NCBI GenBank assembly: GCA_026707585.1
Contig: JAPOWQ010000053.1
Span: 62,001-126,000 of the forward strand
Direction of reading: 5' to 3'
DNA: 64,000 nt
Origin: Chloroflexota bacterium
Lineage (GTDB): Bacteria; Chloroflexota; UBA11872
A program made the position numbers and the translations under genes. Shown here in pieces: positions 8,337 to 16,176 of this stretch (position 1 is its first letter; each line of letters begins with the position of its first letter). The notes beneath the pieces are model-generated. The model was not told the origin of the DNA. It did not search any database and was given only the letters and a program-made list of their open reading frames with translations.

Positions 8337-9529
8337 AACGAGCGCTCGGACTCGTCGCCGCACTATTCGTCCTGGCCATCGTCGGCGTCGCAGGCGCGCA
8401 GGCTCAGGCAAGTGGCGAGATCGTCGGGCGCCTGCGGCCGGCCACGCCGGGCGCGGCATTGCCTTCGGGCCTGGTGGTCCAGCTTGACGGCTTTCGGCAG
8501 ACCGATCGCCTGCCCACCAGCGAAGTCGCCGTGGGCGCCGACGGCGCCTTCGTGTTTGCGGACGTGGCGGCCGGCGGCGAATTCGCGTATCTCATCTCGT
8601 TTGAGGTTGAGGGCGTGCGCTACAGCAGCGATGTGCTGCAAGTCGCTGAGGGCGAACCCACGGCGGTCGAGATCGATGTCTTCGCCGTAACCGAGACAGA
8701 CCCTGGCATCAGCTTCCGGAGCCTCACCCGCCTGCTCAGACGGCAGACGGCAGACACGCTCTCGGTTGTCGAAGTCGCCGAGGTGCACGTACCCGGCAAC
8801 CGCGCCTACCTGCCGGTACAACAGCCGGGCTCGCCGCCGCCGCTGCGTTTCGGCGTACCCGACGGTGCGTTCAACTTGCAGCCGGTTGCGGGATTCGGGC
8901 CCGGCGATGCCGTCATCGGCGGGCCGGGCTTCGCAGTCTTTGCGGGGCTGCAGCCTGGCGTGACGACCATGGTGTACGGCTACCAGCTTGCCCTGGAGGG
9001 CGGCGAAGTGGCCTTTGACTGGTCGCCCGCGCTGGAAACCGACGTCTTGATCCTGCTGATCGAATCCGGGCCGTTGTCTTCAGCCGTCACTGGGCTGGAG
9101 CCTCGCGGCGATGACAGCTTCGGCGGGAATCGCGTCCAGCGGTGGCAGGCGCAGGCCGTGGATGCTCGCCACAGCGTCGGCGTGCGTGTAACCGAAACTT
9201 CGCTGCCGGACATCCTACGGGCGCTGCGAGCCACTACCGCCGAACGCTGGGCGATGGCCGCCACGGTTCCGGCCGTCATCGGGGGCCTGGCACTTGTGTT
9301 CTGGCGGCGCGGCTGGCGCCGTCAGCCGGCCACCGATCACTCGCTTCAGGCCGCCGTACTGCTTGCGGAACTACGAACCCTGGACGACTCCGAGGATTCG
9401 GATGCACCTGAGCGCCGGGCCGCCGCGAAGCGCGCGCTTCTGGCTCTCGTGGAGAGTCGGCCCAACGTGCTCGGGGACCTCCGGCGCGGCAGTCGCTCGT
9501 CAGCGCGCGGATCGCCGGACGAGCAATGA
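8333..9529 (+). CDS. Exported, membrane-anchored beta-domain protein at the end of the ccm operon
   Basis: 398-residue protein with a signal peptide (about residues 1-25, ending AQAQA). A beta-rich external region about 280 residues long follows, whose first 90 residues look like a carboxypeptidase regulatory-like (transthyretin-type) fold ([29 protein letters not shown]). Then come a transmembrane helix near residues 305-325 and a charged, Ala/Leu/Glu-rich cytoplasmic tail of about 70 residues. The start overlaps the previous gene (ATGA), implying co-translation with the haem machinery. I do not recognise a specific family; part of the cytochrome c assembly apparatus is a guess from context. 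Confidence 0.65.
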   Translation: MKRALGLVAALFVLAIVGVAGAQAQASGEIVGRLRPATPGAALPSGLVVQLDGFRQTDRLPTSEVAVGADGAFVFADVAAGGEFAYLISFEVEGVRYSSDVLQVAEGEPTAVEIDVFAVTETDPGISFRSLTRLLRRQTADTLSVVEVAEVHVPGNRAYLPVQQPGSPPPLRFGVPDGAFNLQPVAGFGPGDAVIGGPGFAVFAGLQPGVTTMVYGYQLALEGGEVAFDWSPALETDVLILLIESGPLSSAVTGLEPRGDDSFGGNRVQRWQAQAVDARHSVGVRVTETSLPDILRALRATTAERWAMAATVPAVIGGLALVFWRRGWRRQPATDHSLQAAVLLAELRTLDDSEDSDAPERRAAAKRALLALVESRPNVLGDLRRGSRSSARGSPDEQ

Positions 9530-9629
9530 GCCAGGCGCAACGGGCAACGTCACCCTTGCGACCGGTCAGGCCCGGGCTCGCCGAGCGGGCCGATTGCAGC
9601 GCCCGCCCGGCCTCCCTAAGATCACTTCC

Positions 9630-11414
9630 GTGAACGAAATCCCTCACGACGTACTCATCATCGGAGCCGGCGGCGCCGGCCTGCGTGCCGCCATGGCGGT
9701 GGTGGAGGCCAACCCCGATCTCTCCATCGGCCTCGTGTCCAAGGTCTATCCGATGCGCAGCCACACAGTGTCCGCGGAAGGCGGCATGGCAGCGGTCATC
9801 AAGTCCAACGACGCCCGCGAGCACCACATCTACGACACGATCAGCGGCTCCGACTGGCTGGCCGACCAGGACGCCGTCGAGATCTTCGTGGACGAGGCCC
9901 CGCGCGAATTGATCCAACTTGAGCACTGGGGCTGCCCCTGGAGCCGTGAAGACTCCGGGCACGTCGCGGTGCGTCCCTTCGGCGGCATGCAGATCGAACG
10001 CACCTGGTACGCGGCCGACAAAACCGGTTTCCACGTGCTGCACGCGCTCTTCCAGACCTCGCTGCAGTTCAGTCAGATCACGCGCTACGACGAGTACTTC
10101 GCCACCACGCTGCTGACCGCCTACGGCCGCTGCCAGGGCTGCGTGGCCCTGGAGCTCCGCACCGGCGAACTGCACGTCCTGCGCGCCAACGCCGTCATCA
10201 TCTGTACCGGCGGCTTTGGCCGGGTCTTCCCCTTCACGACCAACGGCTCCATCAAGACCGGCGACGGCTTGGCCCTCGCCTATCGCGCGGGCGTTGCGCT
10301 GAAGGACATGGAGTTCGTCCAGTACCATCCCACCGGCCTGCCCGGCACCGGCATCCTGATCACCGAGGCCTCGCGAGGCGAGGGCGGCATCCTGCTCAAC
10401 AACCAGGGCCGTCGCTACCTGCAGGACTACGATCTGGGCGAGCCGCTGGACGTCCACGATCCGCGTCACCCGCAAAACCGAGCCATGGAACTTGGGCCGA
10501 GAGACCGTCTCTCTCAGGCGTTCATGCACGAGCAAGCCGCCGGGCGGACGTTCGACGGGGAGTACGGCGACTACGTGCAGCTGGACGTTCGACACCTCGG
10601 CGAAGACCGCATCAATACGCGTATCCCGTTCGTTCGGGAACTTGCGTCCAACTACGCCGGCATCGATCCGGTCGCGGAGCCGATTCCGGTGCGGCCGGTC
10701 GTGCACTACACCATGGGGGGCATCGACACCGACGTGCACGGCGCAACGCCGCTGCCCGGTCTGTACGCCGCCGGCGAATGCGCCTGCGTCAGCATCAACG
10801 GCGCCAACCGGCTCGGCTCCAACTCGCTGACGGAACTGGTTGTCTTCGGCGCGCGCGCAGGGCGGCATGCCGCCGCCGCGGTCGCCCGGCAGCAACTTTC
10901 CGACGGACCTGAGATCGATCGACAGGTAGCCGCGGAGCGAGACCGGGTGGCCGAACTGCGCGCACGCCCTGCCGGCGGCGAGCGCGTCGCCGTCATCCGG
11001 GACGGCCTGACGACGGCCATGGAAGCCGGCGCCGGCATCTTCCGCGACGAAGATTCGCTGTCCGCCTGCTGCGCCACGCTTCGCGAGCTTGAGGAGCGCG
11101 TGGCTCGTATTTCGCTGGACGATTCGAGCCCCGTCTACAACACCGAGTTGATCAGCGCACTCGAAATCGACGGCATGGTCGACATCGCGCAGGCGCTGGC
11201 TCACGCCGCCCTCGATCGCACGGAGTCGCGCGGGTCTCATCAGCGCACCGACTACGCCGCGCGCGACGACGCCAACTATCTCAAACACTCCATGGCGTAC
11301 CGAACCGACGGCGACCCGCGCATTGAGTACAAGGACGTGGTGATCACGCGCTGGCCGCCGGCCGAGCGCGTCTACGGATCGACCGCCGACAAGGATGGAA
11401 TGCCCTCAACGTGA
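9630..11414 (+). CDS. frdA: Fumarate reductase/succinate dehydrogenase flavoprotein subunit
   Basis: 594-residue FAD subunit. It has the dinucleotide fold [10 protein letters not shown] (residues 12-21), His45 in [10 protein letters not shown] for covalent FAD, the active-site segments EFVQYHPTG and TEASRGEGG, and C-terminal HYTMGGI and [12 protein letters not shown]. It interconverts succinate and fumarate at the cytoplasmic face of the membrane. Residue 50 is Glu, as in E. coli FrdA (Glu49), where SdhA has Gln. GTG 9630 is chosen because the long in-frame upstream extension runs through the previous gene. The gene overlaps frdB by GTGA. The physiological direction cannot be read from sequence. 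Confidence 0.92.
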   Translation: MNEIPHDVLIIGAGGAGLRAAMAVVEANPDLSIGLVSKVYPMRSHTVSAEGGMAAVIKSNDAREHHIYDTISGSDWLADQDAVEIFVDEAPRELIQLEHWGCPWSREDSGHVAVRPFGGMQIERTWYAADKTGFHVLHALFQTSLQFSQITRYDEYFATTLLTAYGRCQGCVALELRTGELHVLRANAVIICTGGFGRVFPFTTNGSIKTGDGLALAYRAGVALKDMEFVQYHPTGLPGTGILITEASRGEGGILLNNQGRRYLQDYDLGEPLDVHDPRHPQNRAMELGPRDRLSQAFMHEQAAGRTFDGEYGDYVQLDVRHLGEDRINTRIPFVRELASNYAGIDPVAEPIPVRPVVHYTMGGIDTDVHGATPLPGLYAAGECACVSINGANRLGSNSLTELVVFGARAGRHAAAAVARQQLSDGPEIDRQVAAERDRVAELRARPAGGERVAVIRDGLTTAMEAGAGIFRDEDSLSACCATLRELEERVARISLDDSSPVYNTELISALEIDGMVDIAQALAHAALDRTESRGSHQRTDYAARDDANYLKHSMAYRTDGDPRIEYKDVVITRWPPAERVYGSTADKDGMPST

Positions 11415-12157
11415 GCGACACGACGGTCCAGCTTGAGGTCTTTCGCTATCGACCGGATAACGACGGGCCGACCTTCCAGTCCTACGAGGTGCCGTATCAC
11501 GACGACTGGGTGGTGCTGGACGCGTTGAATTATGTCAAGAATTACATTGACGGCTCCCTGAGCTTCCGCTGGTCCTGCCGCATGGGCGTCTGCGGCTCCT
11601 GCGGCATGCAGGTCAACGGTGAACCGGCCCTGACCTGCGCCGTCTTCCTGCGCGATCACATGCCCGGTCCCATTCGCGTAGAACCACTGGTCAACTTCCC
11701 CGTCGAGCGGGACCTCGTGGTCGACAGCAACGGCTTCATGGAGAAGCTCGACCACGTCAAGCCCTACCTGGTCCGCGAGGACGAAACCGACGACCTGGAC
11801 GCCGAGTACCTGCAGACCCCCATCCAGCTGGATCGATACAAGCAGTTCAGCATGTGCATCAACTGCATGCTCTGCTACGCCGCCTGCCCGGTGATTGGTC
11901 GGGTGGACGAGTTCATCGGACCCGCGGCGCTCGCGCTGGCCCAGCGCTACAACCTGGACTCGCGCGACCAGGGCAAACAGATGCGGCAGGACGTGATCTT
12001 CCAGAACGAAGGCATCTGGGAGTGCACGTTCGTGGGCGAGTGCTCCGAGGTCTGCCCCAAGCACGTCGACCCGGCCGGCGCCATTCAGCAGGCCAAGCTG
12101 GAAGGCGCCTACGACTACTACAAGCGGCTCCTTACGCCCTGGGCCAGGCGCTCGTGA
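11411..12157 (+). CDS. frdB: Fumarate reductase/succinate dehydrogenase iron-sulfur subunit
   Basis: 248-residue iron-sulfur protein linking the flavin to the quinone site. The [2Fe-2S] cysteines are in CRMGVCGSC plus Cys76 (residues 56, 61, 64, 76). The second domain holds [13 protein letters not shown] and [13 protein letters not shown], which provide the [4Fe-4S] and [3Fe-4S] ligands. GTG 11411 overlaps the frdA stop, and the gene overlaps frdC by GTGA. Confidence 0.95.
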   Translation: MSDTTVQLEVFRYRPDNDGPTFQSYEVPYHDDWVVLDALNYVKNYIDGSLSFRWSCRMGVCGSCGMQVNGEPALTCAVFLRDHMPGPIRVEPLVNFPVERDLVVDSNGFMEKLDHVKPYLVREDETDDLDAEYLQTPIQLDRYKQFSMCINCMLCYAACPVIGRVDEFIGPAALALAQRYNLDSRDQGKQMRQDVIFQNEGIWECTFVGECSEVCPKHVDPAGAIQQAKLEGAYDYYKRLLTPWARRS

Positions 12158-12549
12158 ACCGGCCGCTGGACCGCCGCCTCGGCTGGACCTGGTGGACCCT
12201 CAAAGGCTCCTACTTCCGCATCTTCCTCCGCGAAGCCACCTCAGCCTTCATCCTCGCTGAGATCGTTTTCTTCATGCTGCTGATCCACAAGGCCGGTCAG
12301 GACGCGGAGTCCTATCTGGCCTATCGAGACTTCCTCTGGCATCCGCTGATGGTGGTGTTCCACCTCGTGGCGCTCGCGTTTGCGCTCTGGCACACCATCA
12401 CGTTCTTCCTGATCGCTCCCAGCGCGCTACCCAGTCAGGTCGCCGGCCGCCGCATCCCGGCAGCCTTCATCATCGGCCAGCAGTTCGCCGGGCTGGCGGC
12501 TGTTTCCTTGCTCGTGATTCTTTGGGTTGCATGGGTCGGTGCAACGTGA
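12154..12549 (+). CDS. frdC: Fumarate reductase membrane anchor subunit C
   Basis: 131-residue protein with three transmembrane helices (about residues 28-48, 62-85 and 105-128). The N terminus [18 protein letters not shown] matches the E. coli FrdC pattern of TWW then an YRF-LREGT-like stretch, including the Glu near the quinone site. It anchors FrdAB to the membrane and forms half of the quinone pocket. GTG 12154 overlaps frdB; the stop overlaps frdD. This is the FrdC type of anchor, not the SdhC cytochrome b556 type. Confidence 0.85.
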   Translation: MNRPLDRRLGWTWWTLKGSYFRIFLREATSAFILAEIVFFMLLIHKAGQDAESYLAYRDFLWHPLMVVFHLVALAFALWHTITFFLIAPSALPSQVAGRRIPAAFIIGQQFAGLAAVSLLVILWVAWVGAT

Positions 12550-12902
12550 GTGGTCGATCGCACGAGCCGTTGTTCTGGTCGCTGTTCGTGGCGGGCAGTG
12601 TGCTGGCGGCGCTGTTCGTACCGGCGCTCATCCTCGTCAGTTCCGTCTTCGGCGCGTTCGGCTGGCGCTGGTTCGCCGACGCCTTCACCTACGACGGCAT
12701 CCGCGACCTGCTCCAGCACGCCATCGTGCGGCTGGCCATCGGAGCGGTCATCGCCCTCATCGCCGTCCACGCCTGTCACCGCCTGCGCCACCTGGCCATC
12801 GACCTGCACGCCCCGCTGCCCGGAGGGCTAATCGCACTGGTGGCCTACGGCGGCGCGGCGGCAGTTGCAGCGCTGACCGCAGTTTTTCTAGCTCTGATCT
12901 AA
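12546..12902 (+). CDS. frdD: Fumarate reductase membrane anchor subunit D
   Basis: 118-residue protein with three transmembrane helices. EPLFWSLFVAG near the N terminus and HACHRLRHLAIDL near residue 75 match the FrdD motifs (EPVFWGLF and LHRMHHAMHDL in E. coli), which flank the quinol site. It completes an frdABCD gene order identical to that of E. coli. GTG 12546 is used because it overlaps the frdC stop; an in-frame ATG at 12522 would lie inside frdC. Confidence 0.83.
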   Translation: MSGRSHEPLFWSLFVAGSVLAALFVPALILVSSVFGAFGWRWFADAFTYDGIRDLLQHAIVRLAIGAVIALIAVHACHRLRHLAIDLHAPLPGGLIALVAYGGAAAVAALTAVFLALI

Positions 12903-12916
12903 CCCCGGCGGTCCCG

Positions 12917-13381
12917 TCACAGCAGCAGGCTTATCAGGCCCACAACCAAGCCAGTCGTGATTGCCGAGGAGCTTGCAATCATCACGCCCGTTCGAATCGT
13001 GAGCCGAAGCTCAAGCTCCTGTATCTCGGACTTGAGCTCGGCCCTGGTCGCAAACCGCTTGAGATCCTCCTTGGTCGCAAACTGCTCCAAGTCTTCCTTG
13101 GTCGCAAACTGCTCCAAGTCTTCCTTGGTCGCGAACCGCTCCAAGTCTTCCTTGGTCGCGAACCGCTCGAGGTCCACCTTGGTGGCAAACCTGTCCAGGT
13201 CCAACGTCCTGGCGAACTGGTCAAAGTCCGCTGTGGTTGCGAACCCTTGCAAGTCCATTTTGCTCACACGATTCCCGTTCGCGACTGCCTGCACAATCTC
13301 GGCAACCGCTTCCGCCTTCGCGTCCCCGAACCCTGCCGCCTTCAGTGTTCGAGCTGCGCGCAGCGTATCGAAGACAGCCAT
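12917..13381 (-). CDS. DUF1640-like coiled-coil protein with 9-residue repeats and C-terminal membrane helix
   Basis: 154-residue protein. After a short helical head (AVFDTLRAARTLKAAGF) come about eight 9-residue repeats of the type DLERFATKE (about residues 42-113). A helical segment follows and then a transmembrane helix at the C terminus (about 130-154). The design (coiled coil plus tail anchor) matches DUF1640/CCDC90-like proteins of unknown bacterial function. The DNA repeats have a 27-base unit and some adjacent copies are identical. It is convergent with frdD, with 14 bases between the stops. Upstream of it lies the divergent enolase-family gene. Confidence 0.72.
   Translation of the reverse strand: MAVFDTLRAARTLKAAGFGDAKAEAVAEIVQAVANGNRVSKMDLQGFATTADFDQFARTLDLDRFATKVDLERFATKEDLERFATKEDLEQFATKEDLEQFATKEDLKRFATRAELKSEIQELELRLTIRTGVMIASSSAITTGLVVGLISLLL
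13040..13195. repeat. 27-bp tandem repeat inside the coiled-coil gene
   Basis: Five to six copies of a 27-base unit encoding DLE(Q/R)FATKE on the minus strand. The two copies around 13078-13131 are identical except at a few bases. The repeats are in frame, so copy number can change without breaking the gene. Confidence 0.8.
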
Positions 13382-13504
13382 AGCGCACCTCCAACTCCTG
13401 GTCCGACTCTACACGGTTTCCTCAGGCCAACGCATCCTTCGAAGCGCCCATGCATTCTTGGCGTCTCTACACTGGACGCCGCCATCGGCCCCGGGGCTTT
13501 CATC

Positions 13505-14647
13505 ATGCGCATCACCGAGGTTCGTACGGTCGTCTTCGAGCACGAACTGGCCCGCCCGCTGGGGGATGTCAACAGCCCGACCGGCCGGTCGCTGACATCC
13601 GGCCTGCTGGTCTACCTGGACACCGACGTCGGCATCACCGGCCAGGGGCTTGGCGGCCCCGCGGGACGGTCCCACGTGCAAAGCCTGGCCAGCCGGCTGA
13701 TCGGCTCGGACCCACGCGGCGTGCGCGGCCTGTGGAAGCAAATGATGGATCTCGTGTTCAAGCTTGGCCCCGTTGGGCCAGTCGCGGTTGGGCTGTCCGC
13801 CATCGATATGGCGCTCTGGGATCTCAAGGCCAAGGCCAACGGCGAGCCGCTCTGGCGCACGCTTGGCGCCTCTTCCCCACGCGTGCGCGCCTACGCCAGC
13901 GGCCTGGACTCGCCGCTGTCAGACGACGAGCTCTACGCCTACTACGCCGGCATGGCCGCGCAAGGTATCTCCGCCGGCAAGCTCAAGGGCGGAGCGAATT
14001 TCCAGGACGACCTGCGCCGCCTCGGCATCATGCGCGACGCACTGGCCACCTCGGGCAAGCGCGTGGACCTGATGCTGGACGTCAACGAGTATTGGACCCC
14101 CAAGGAAGCTATCCGCCGCGTGCGCGAGATCGAGCGCACCTTCGACCTGACCTGGATCGAGGAACCCGCCCGGCGCTGGGACGCCACTGGCCTCCGCCAG
14201 GTATCCGACGGCGTGGCCGCCGCGGTGGCCAGCGGCGAGAACCTGCGGCACCCGGGCGAGTTCCTGCACCTGATCGACCACCGATCGATCGATGTGTTCC
14301 AGGTCGGCAGCGACACCTGCGGTATCACTGGCGCGATGATCGTGGCCGACATGGTCTACGGCATCGAGCGGCCGGTATCCATGATGAACTCACCCGGTAG
14401 CTTCATGGCCCACGCGGCGGCGGCCATCCCCAACCACACCATGCTGGAAGTCCTGGGCGCCGGCCGCGACGCCCTGTTCGACATCGACATCCAGCTCGAC
14501 GACGGTTGGCTCGTCCTGGGCGAGCGTCCCGGCTTCGGCATCGAGTTCGACGCCGACCGCCTGGCCGCCCACACCGTCGAGCAGGCCTCGCCCCAGGCCA
14601 TGGCCAGCCCCTGGGGCCGGCGTCCGGGCGCGGGGCTCTACGCCTGA
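13505..14647 (+). CDS. Mandelate racemase/muconate lactonizing enzyme family protein
   Basis: 380-residue enolase-superfamily enzyme. The N-terminal capping domain spans residues 1-110. The barrel shows a KxK pair (GKLKGG, about residue 160), metal ligands in LMLDVNEYW (Asp), TWIEEPARRWD (Glu) and ASGENL (Glu), and a late barrel strand with MMNSPGSF. Members remove the alpha-proton of sugar acids or related carboxylates; dehydration of an aldonic acid is plausible but the substrate is not readable. The start at ATG 13505 gives the family MRITxVRTVVF opening. It is divergent from the coiled-coil gene. Confidence 0.87.
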   Translation: MRITEVRTVVFEHELARPLGDVNSPTGRSLTSGLLVYLDTDVGITGQGLGGPAGRSHVQSLASRLIGSDPRGVRGLWKQMMDLVFKLGPVGPVAVGLSAIDMALWDLKAKANGEPLWRTLGASSPRVRAYASGLDSPLSDDELYAYYAGMAAQGISAGKLKGGANFQDDLRRLGIMRDALATSGKRVDLMLDVNEYWTPKEAIRRVREIERTFDLTWIEEPARRWDATGLRQVSDGVAAAVASGENLRHPGEFLHLIDHRSIDVFQVGSDTCGITGAMIVADMVYGIERPVSMMNSPGSFMAHAAAAIPNHTMLEVLGAGRDALFDIDIQLDDGWLVLGERPGFGIEFDADRLAAHTVEQASPQAMASPWGRRPGAGLYA

Positions 14648-14799
14648 TTTGACGCGGTTCTCTTGGTGATCAGGGTCGCCAATGCGGCCCGCCCAACCTG
14701 CGATTCAGTCCGCAAATGCCTGTCGCGACTGGTAAGCAACGCCCGAAGTCGTGACAATAGACGCGCAGGTTCCGTCACTGCCAGGAAACGGAGGCCGCT

Positions 14800-15687
14800 T
14801 TGCGCGCGATTCAGTACGCCGCGCCCTCGACCGTAGAGGACGCTGTAGCCATCCTTGCCGAGCACGGCTCAGACGCCCGCATGCTTGCCGGCGGGACGGA
14901 CTTGATCGTCCAGGTCCGCGAAGACGCTCGCGATACCGGAGTGTTCGTCGACGCCAAGCAGATTCCCGAGTTGATGGAGCTCTCCGTCAACGCGGACGGC
15001 AGCACCACGCTTGGGGCCGCAGTCCCCTGCTATCGGCTTTACAACGACGCCCAGTTCACCGCCAGCTATCCGGCCGTGGTCGACGCGGCCCGCATCATCG
15101 GCAGCACCGGCATCCAGGGCCGCGCGTCGGTCGGCGGCAACTTGTGCAACTCCGGTCCGGCCGGAGACACCATTCCCCCGCTGATCGTTCACTCGGCTGT
15201 CTGCAACATCGCGGGACCCGACGGCGCGCGGACCGTAGCCGTTGAGGACTTCTGCACGGCTCCCGGCCGCAACGTGCTGGCCGACGGCGAGTTGCTGGTT
15301 TCCCTGACGCTGCCCAAGCCTCCCGCCGGCTCAGGCTCGCACTACCTGCGCTTCATTCCCCGCAACGAGATGGACATCGCCGTCGTGGGCGCCGGCGCCT
15401 CACTGGAGTTGGACGGCGACAGCATCACGGCCGCCCGCGTCTCGCTCGGCGCCGTGGCCCCCACGCCACTCTTCGTCCAGGCTGCTGGCGACGCCCTGAT
15501 CGGCTTGACTGCCGACGAAGACTCGTTTGCCGTCGCCGCCGACATCGCCCGCGACGCCGCGTCGCCGATCGACGACATGCGCGGCACCATCGCCCATCGC
15601 AAGCAGCTCTCCTACGTTCTCACCCAGCGCGCCCTGCGCGGCGCCAGGGCTCGCGCCCAGGGAGGCAGTCCCACCAATGGCCACTGA
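14800..15687 (+). CDS. Molybdenum hydroxylase FAD-binding subunit (CoxM/XdhB-like)
   Basis: 295-residue FAD subunit of a xanthine-dehydrogenase-family enzyme. It has the two FAD motifs AGGTDLIVQ (residues 30-38) and a TxGxxGxASVGGNLCNSGPAGD-like stretch around 104-125. It passes electrons from the iron-sulfur subunit to the final acceptor. The start is TTG 14800 with GGAGG at 14790-14794; no ATG is in frame nearby. It is the first gene of a cluster with the 2Fe-2S and molybdopterin subunits and overlaps the next gene by 11 bases. Confidence 0.9.
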   Translation: MRAIQYAAPSTVEDAVAILAEHGSDARMLAGGTDLIVQVREDARDTGVFVDAKQIPELMELSVNADGSTTLGAAVPCYRLYNDAQFTASYPAVVDAARIIGSTGIQGRASVGGNLCNSGPAGDTIPPLIVHSAVCNIAGPDGARTVAVEDFCTAPGRNVLADGELLVSLTLPKPPAGSGSHYLRFIPRNEMDIAVVGAGASLELDGDSITAARVSLGAVAPTPLFVQAAGDALIGLTADEDSFAVAADIARDAASPIDDMRGTIAHRKQLSYVLTQRALRGARARAQGGSPTNGH

Positions 15688-16174
15688 AATCCAGTCGGGA
15701 AAGGTCCACGTTCAGACCACCATTAACGGCGAGTCGGTGGACTTTCTCGCCGAGCCGCGGGAGAGCCTGCTGGAGGTCCTGCGCGACAACCTGGGGCTCA
15801 CCGGCGCCAAGGAAGGCTGCAACAACGGCAACTGCGGCGCCTGCAACGTCGTCATGGACGGCGTACTGGTCAACTCCTGCTGCGTCCTCAGCGTGGAAGC
15901 GGCCGGCGCGTCAATCGAAACCATCGAGGGTGTCGCTTCGCCCGAGGGCCTGCACCCCCTGCAGCAGTCGTTCCTTGAAAACGCCGCCCTCCAGTGCGGC
16001 GTCTGCACCCCCGGCTTCATCGTCGCGGCCAAGGCCCTGCTGGAAGAGAACCCGAATCCCACGGAGTACGAAGTTCGCTGGTGGCTCGCCGGCAACCTCT
16101 GCCGGTGCACGGGCTACGACAAGATCGTACGCGCCGTCCTGGACGCCGCCGAACGCATGCGCGCGGAGGCTTAG
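15677..16174 (+). CDS. Molybdenum hydroxylase [2Fe-2S] subunit (CoxS-like)
   Basis: 165-residue small subunit. The plant-type [2Fe-2S] centre is in CNNGNCGAC plus a following Cys (about residues 48-70), and the second, helical-domain centre in QCGVCTPG and CRCTGY (about 110-148). It shuttles electrons from the molybdenum site to FAD. The usual small residues in CxTGxCGAC are replaced by Asn here, an unusual but harmless-looking change. It overlaps the FAD-subunit gene and ends two bases before the molybdopterin-subunit gene, as in coxMSL-type operons. Confidence 0.93.
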   Translation: MATEIQSGKVHVQTTINGESVDFLAEPRESLLEVLRDNLGLTGAKEGCNNGNCGACNVVMDGVLVNSCCVLSVEAAGASIETIEGVASPEGLHPLQQSFLENAALQCGVCTPGFIVAAKALLEENPNPTEYEVRWWLAGNLCRCTGYDKIVRAVLDAAERMRAEA

Positions 16175-16176
16175 CC

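Noticed and set aside
9276-11288. 670-codon open frame on the minus strand
   Set aside because: It is fully antisense to frdA, whose motifs are complete. Its composition is a mirror of that gene.
12527-13504. N-terminal extension of the enolase-family gene back to 12527
   Set aside because: It would pass through frdD and the coiled-coil gene antisense and encode low-complexity sequence; ATG 13505 starts the conserved domain.
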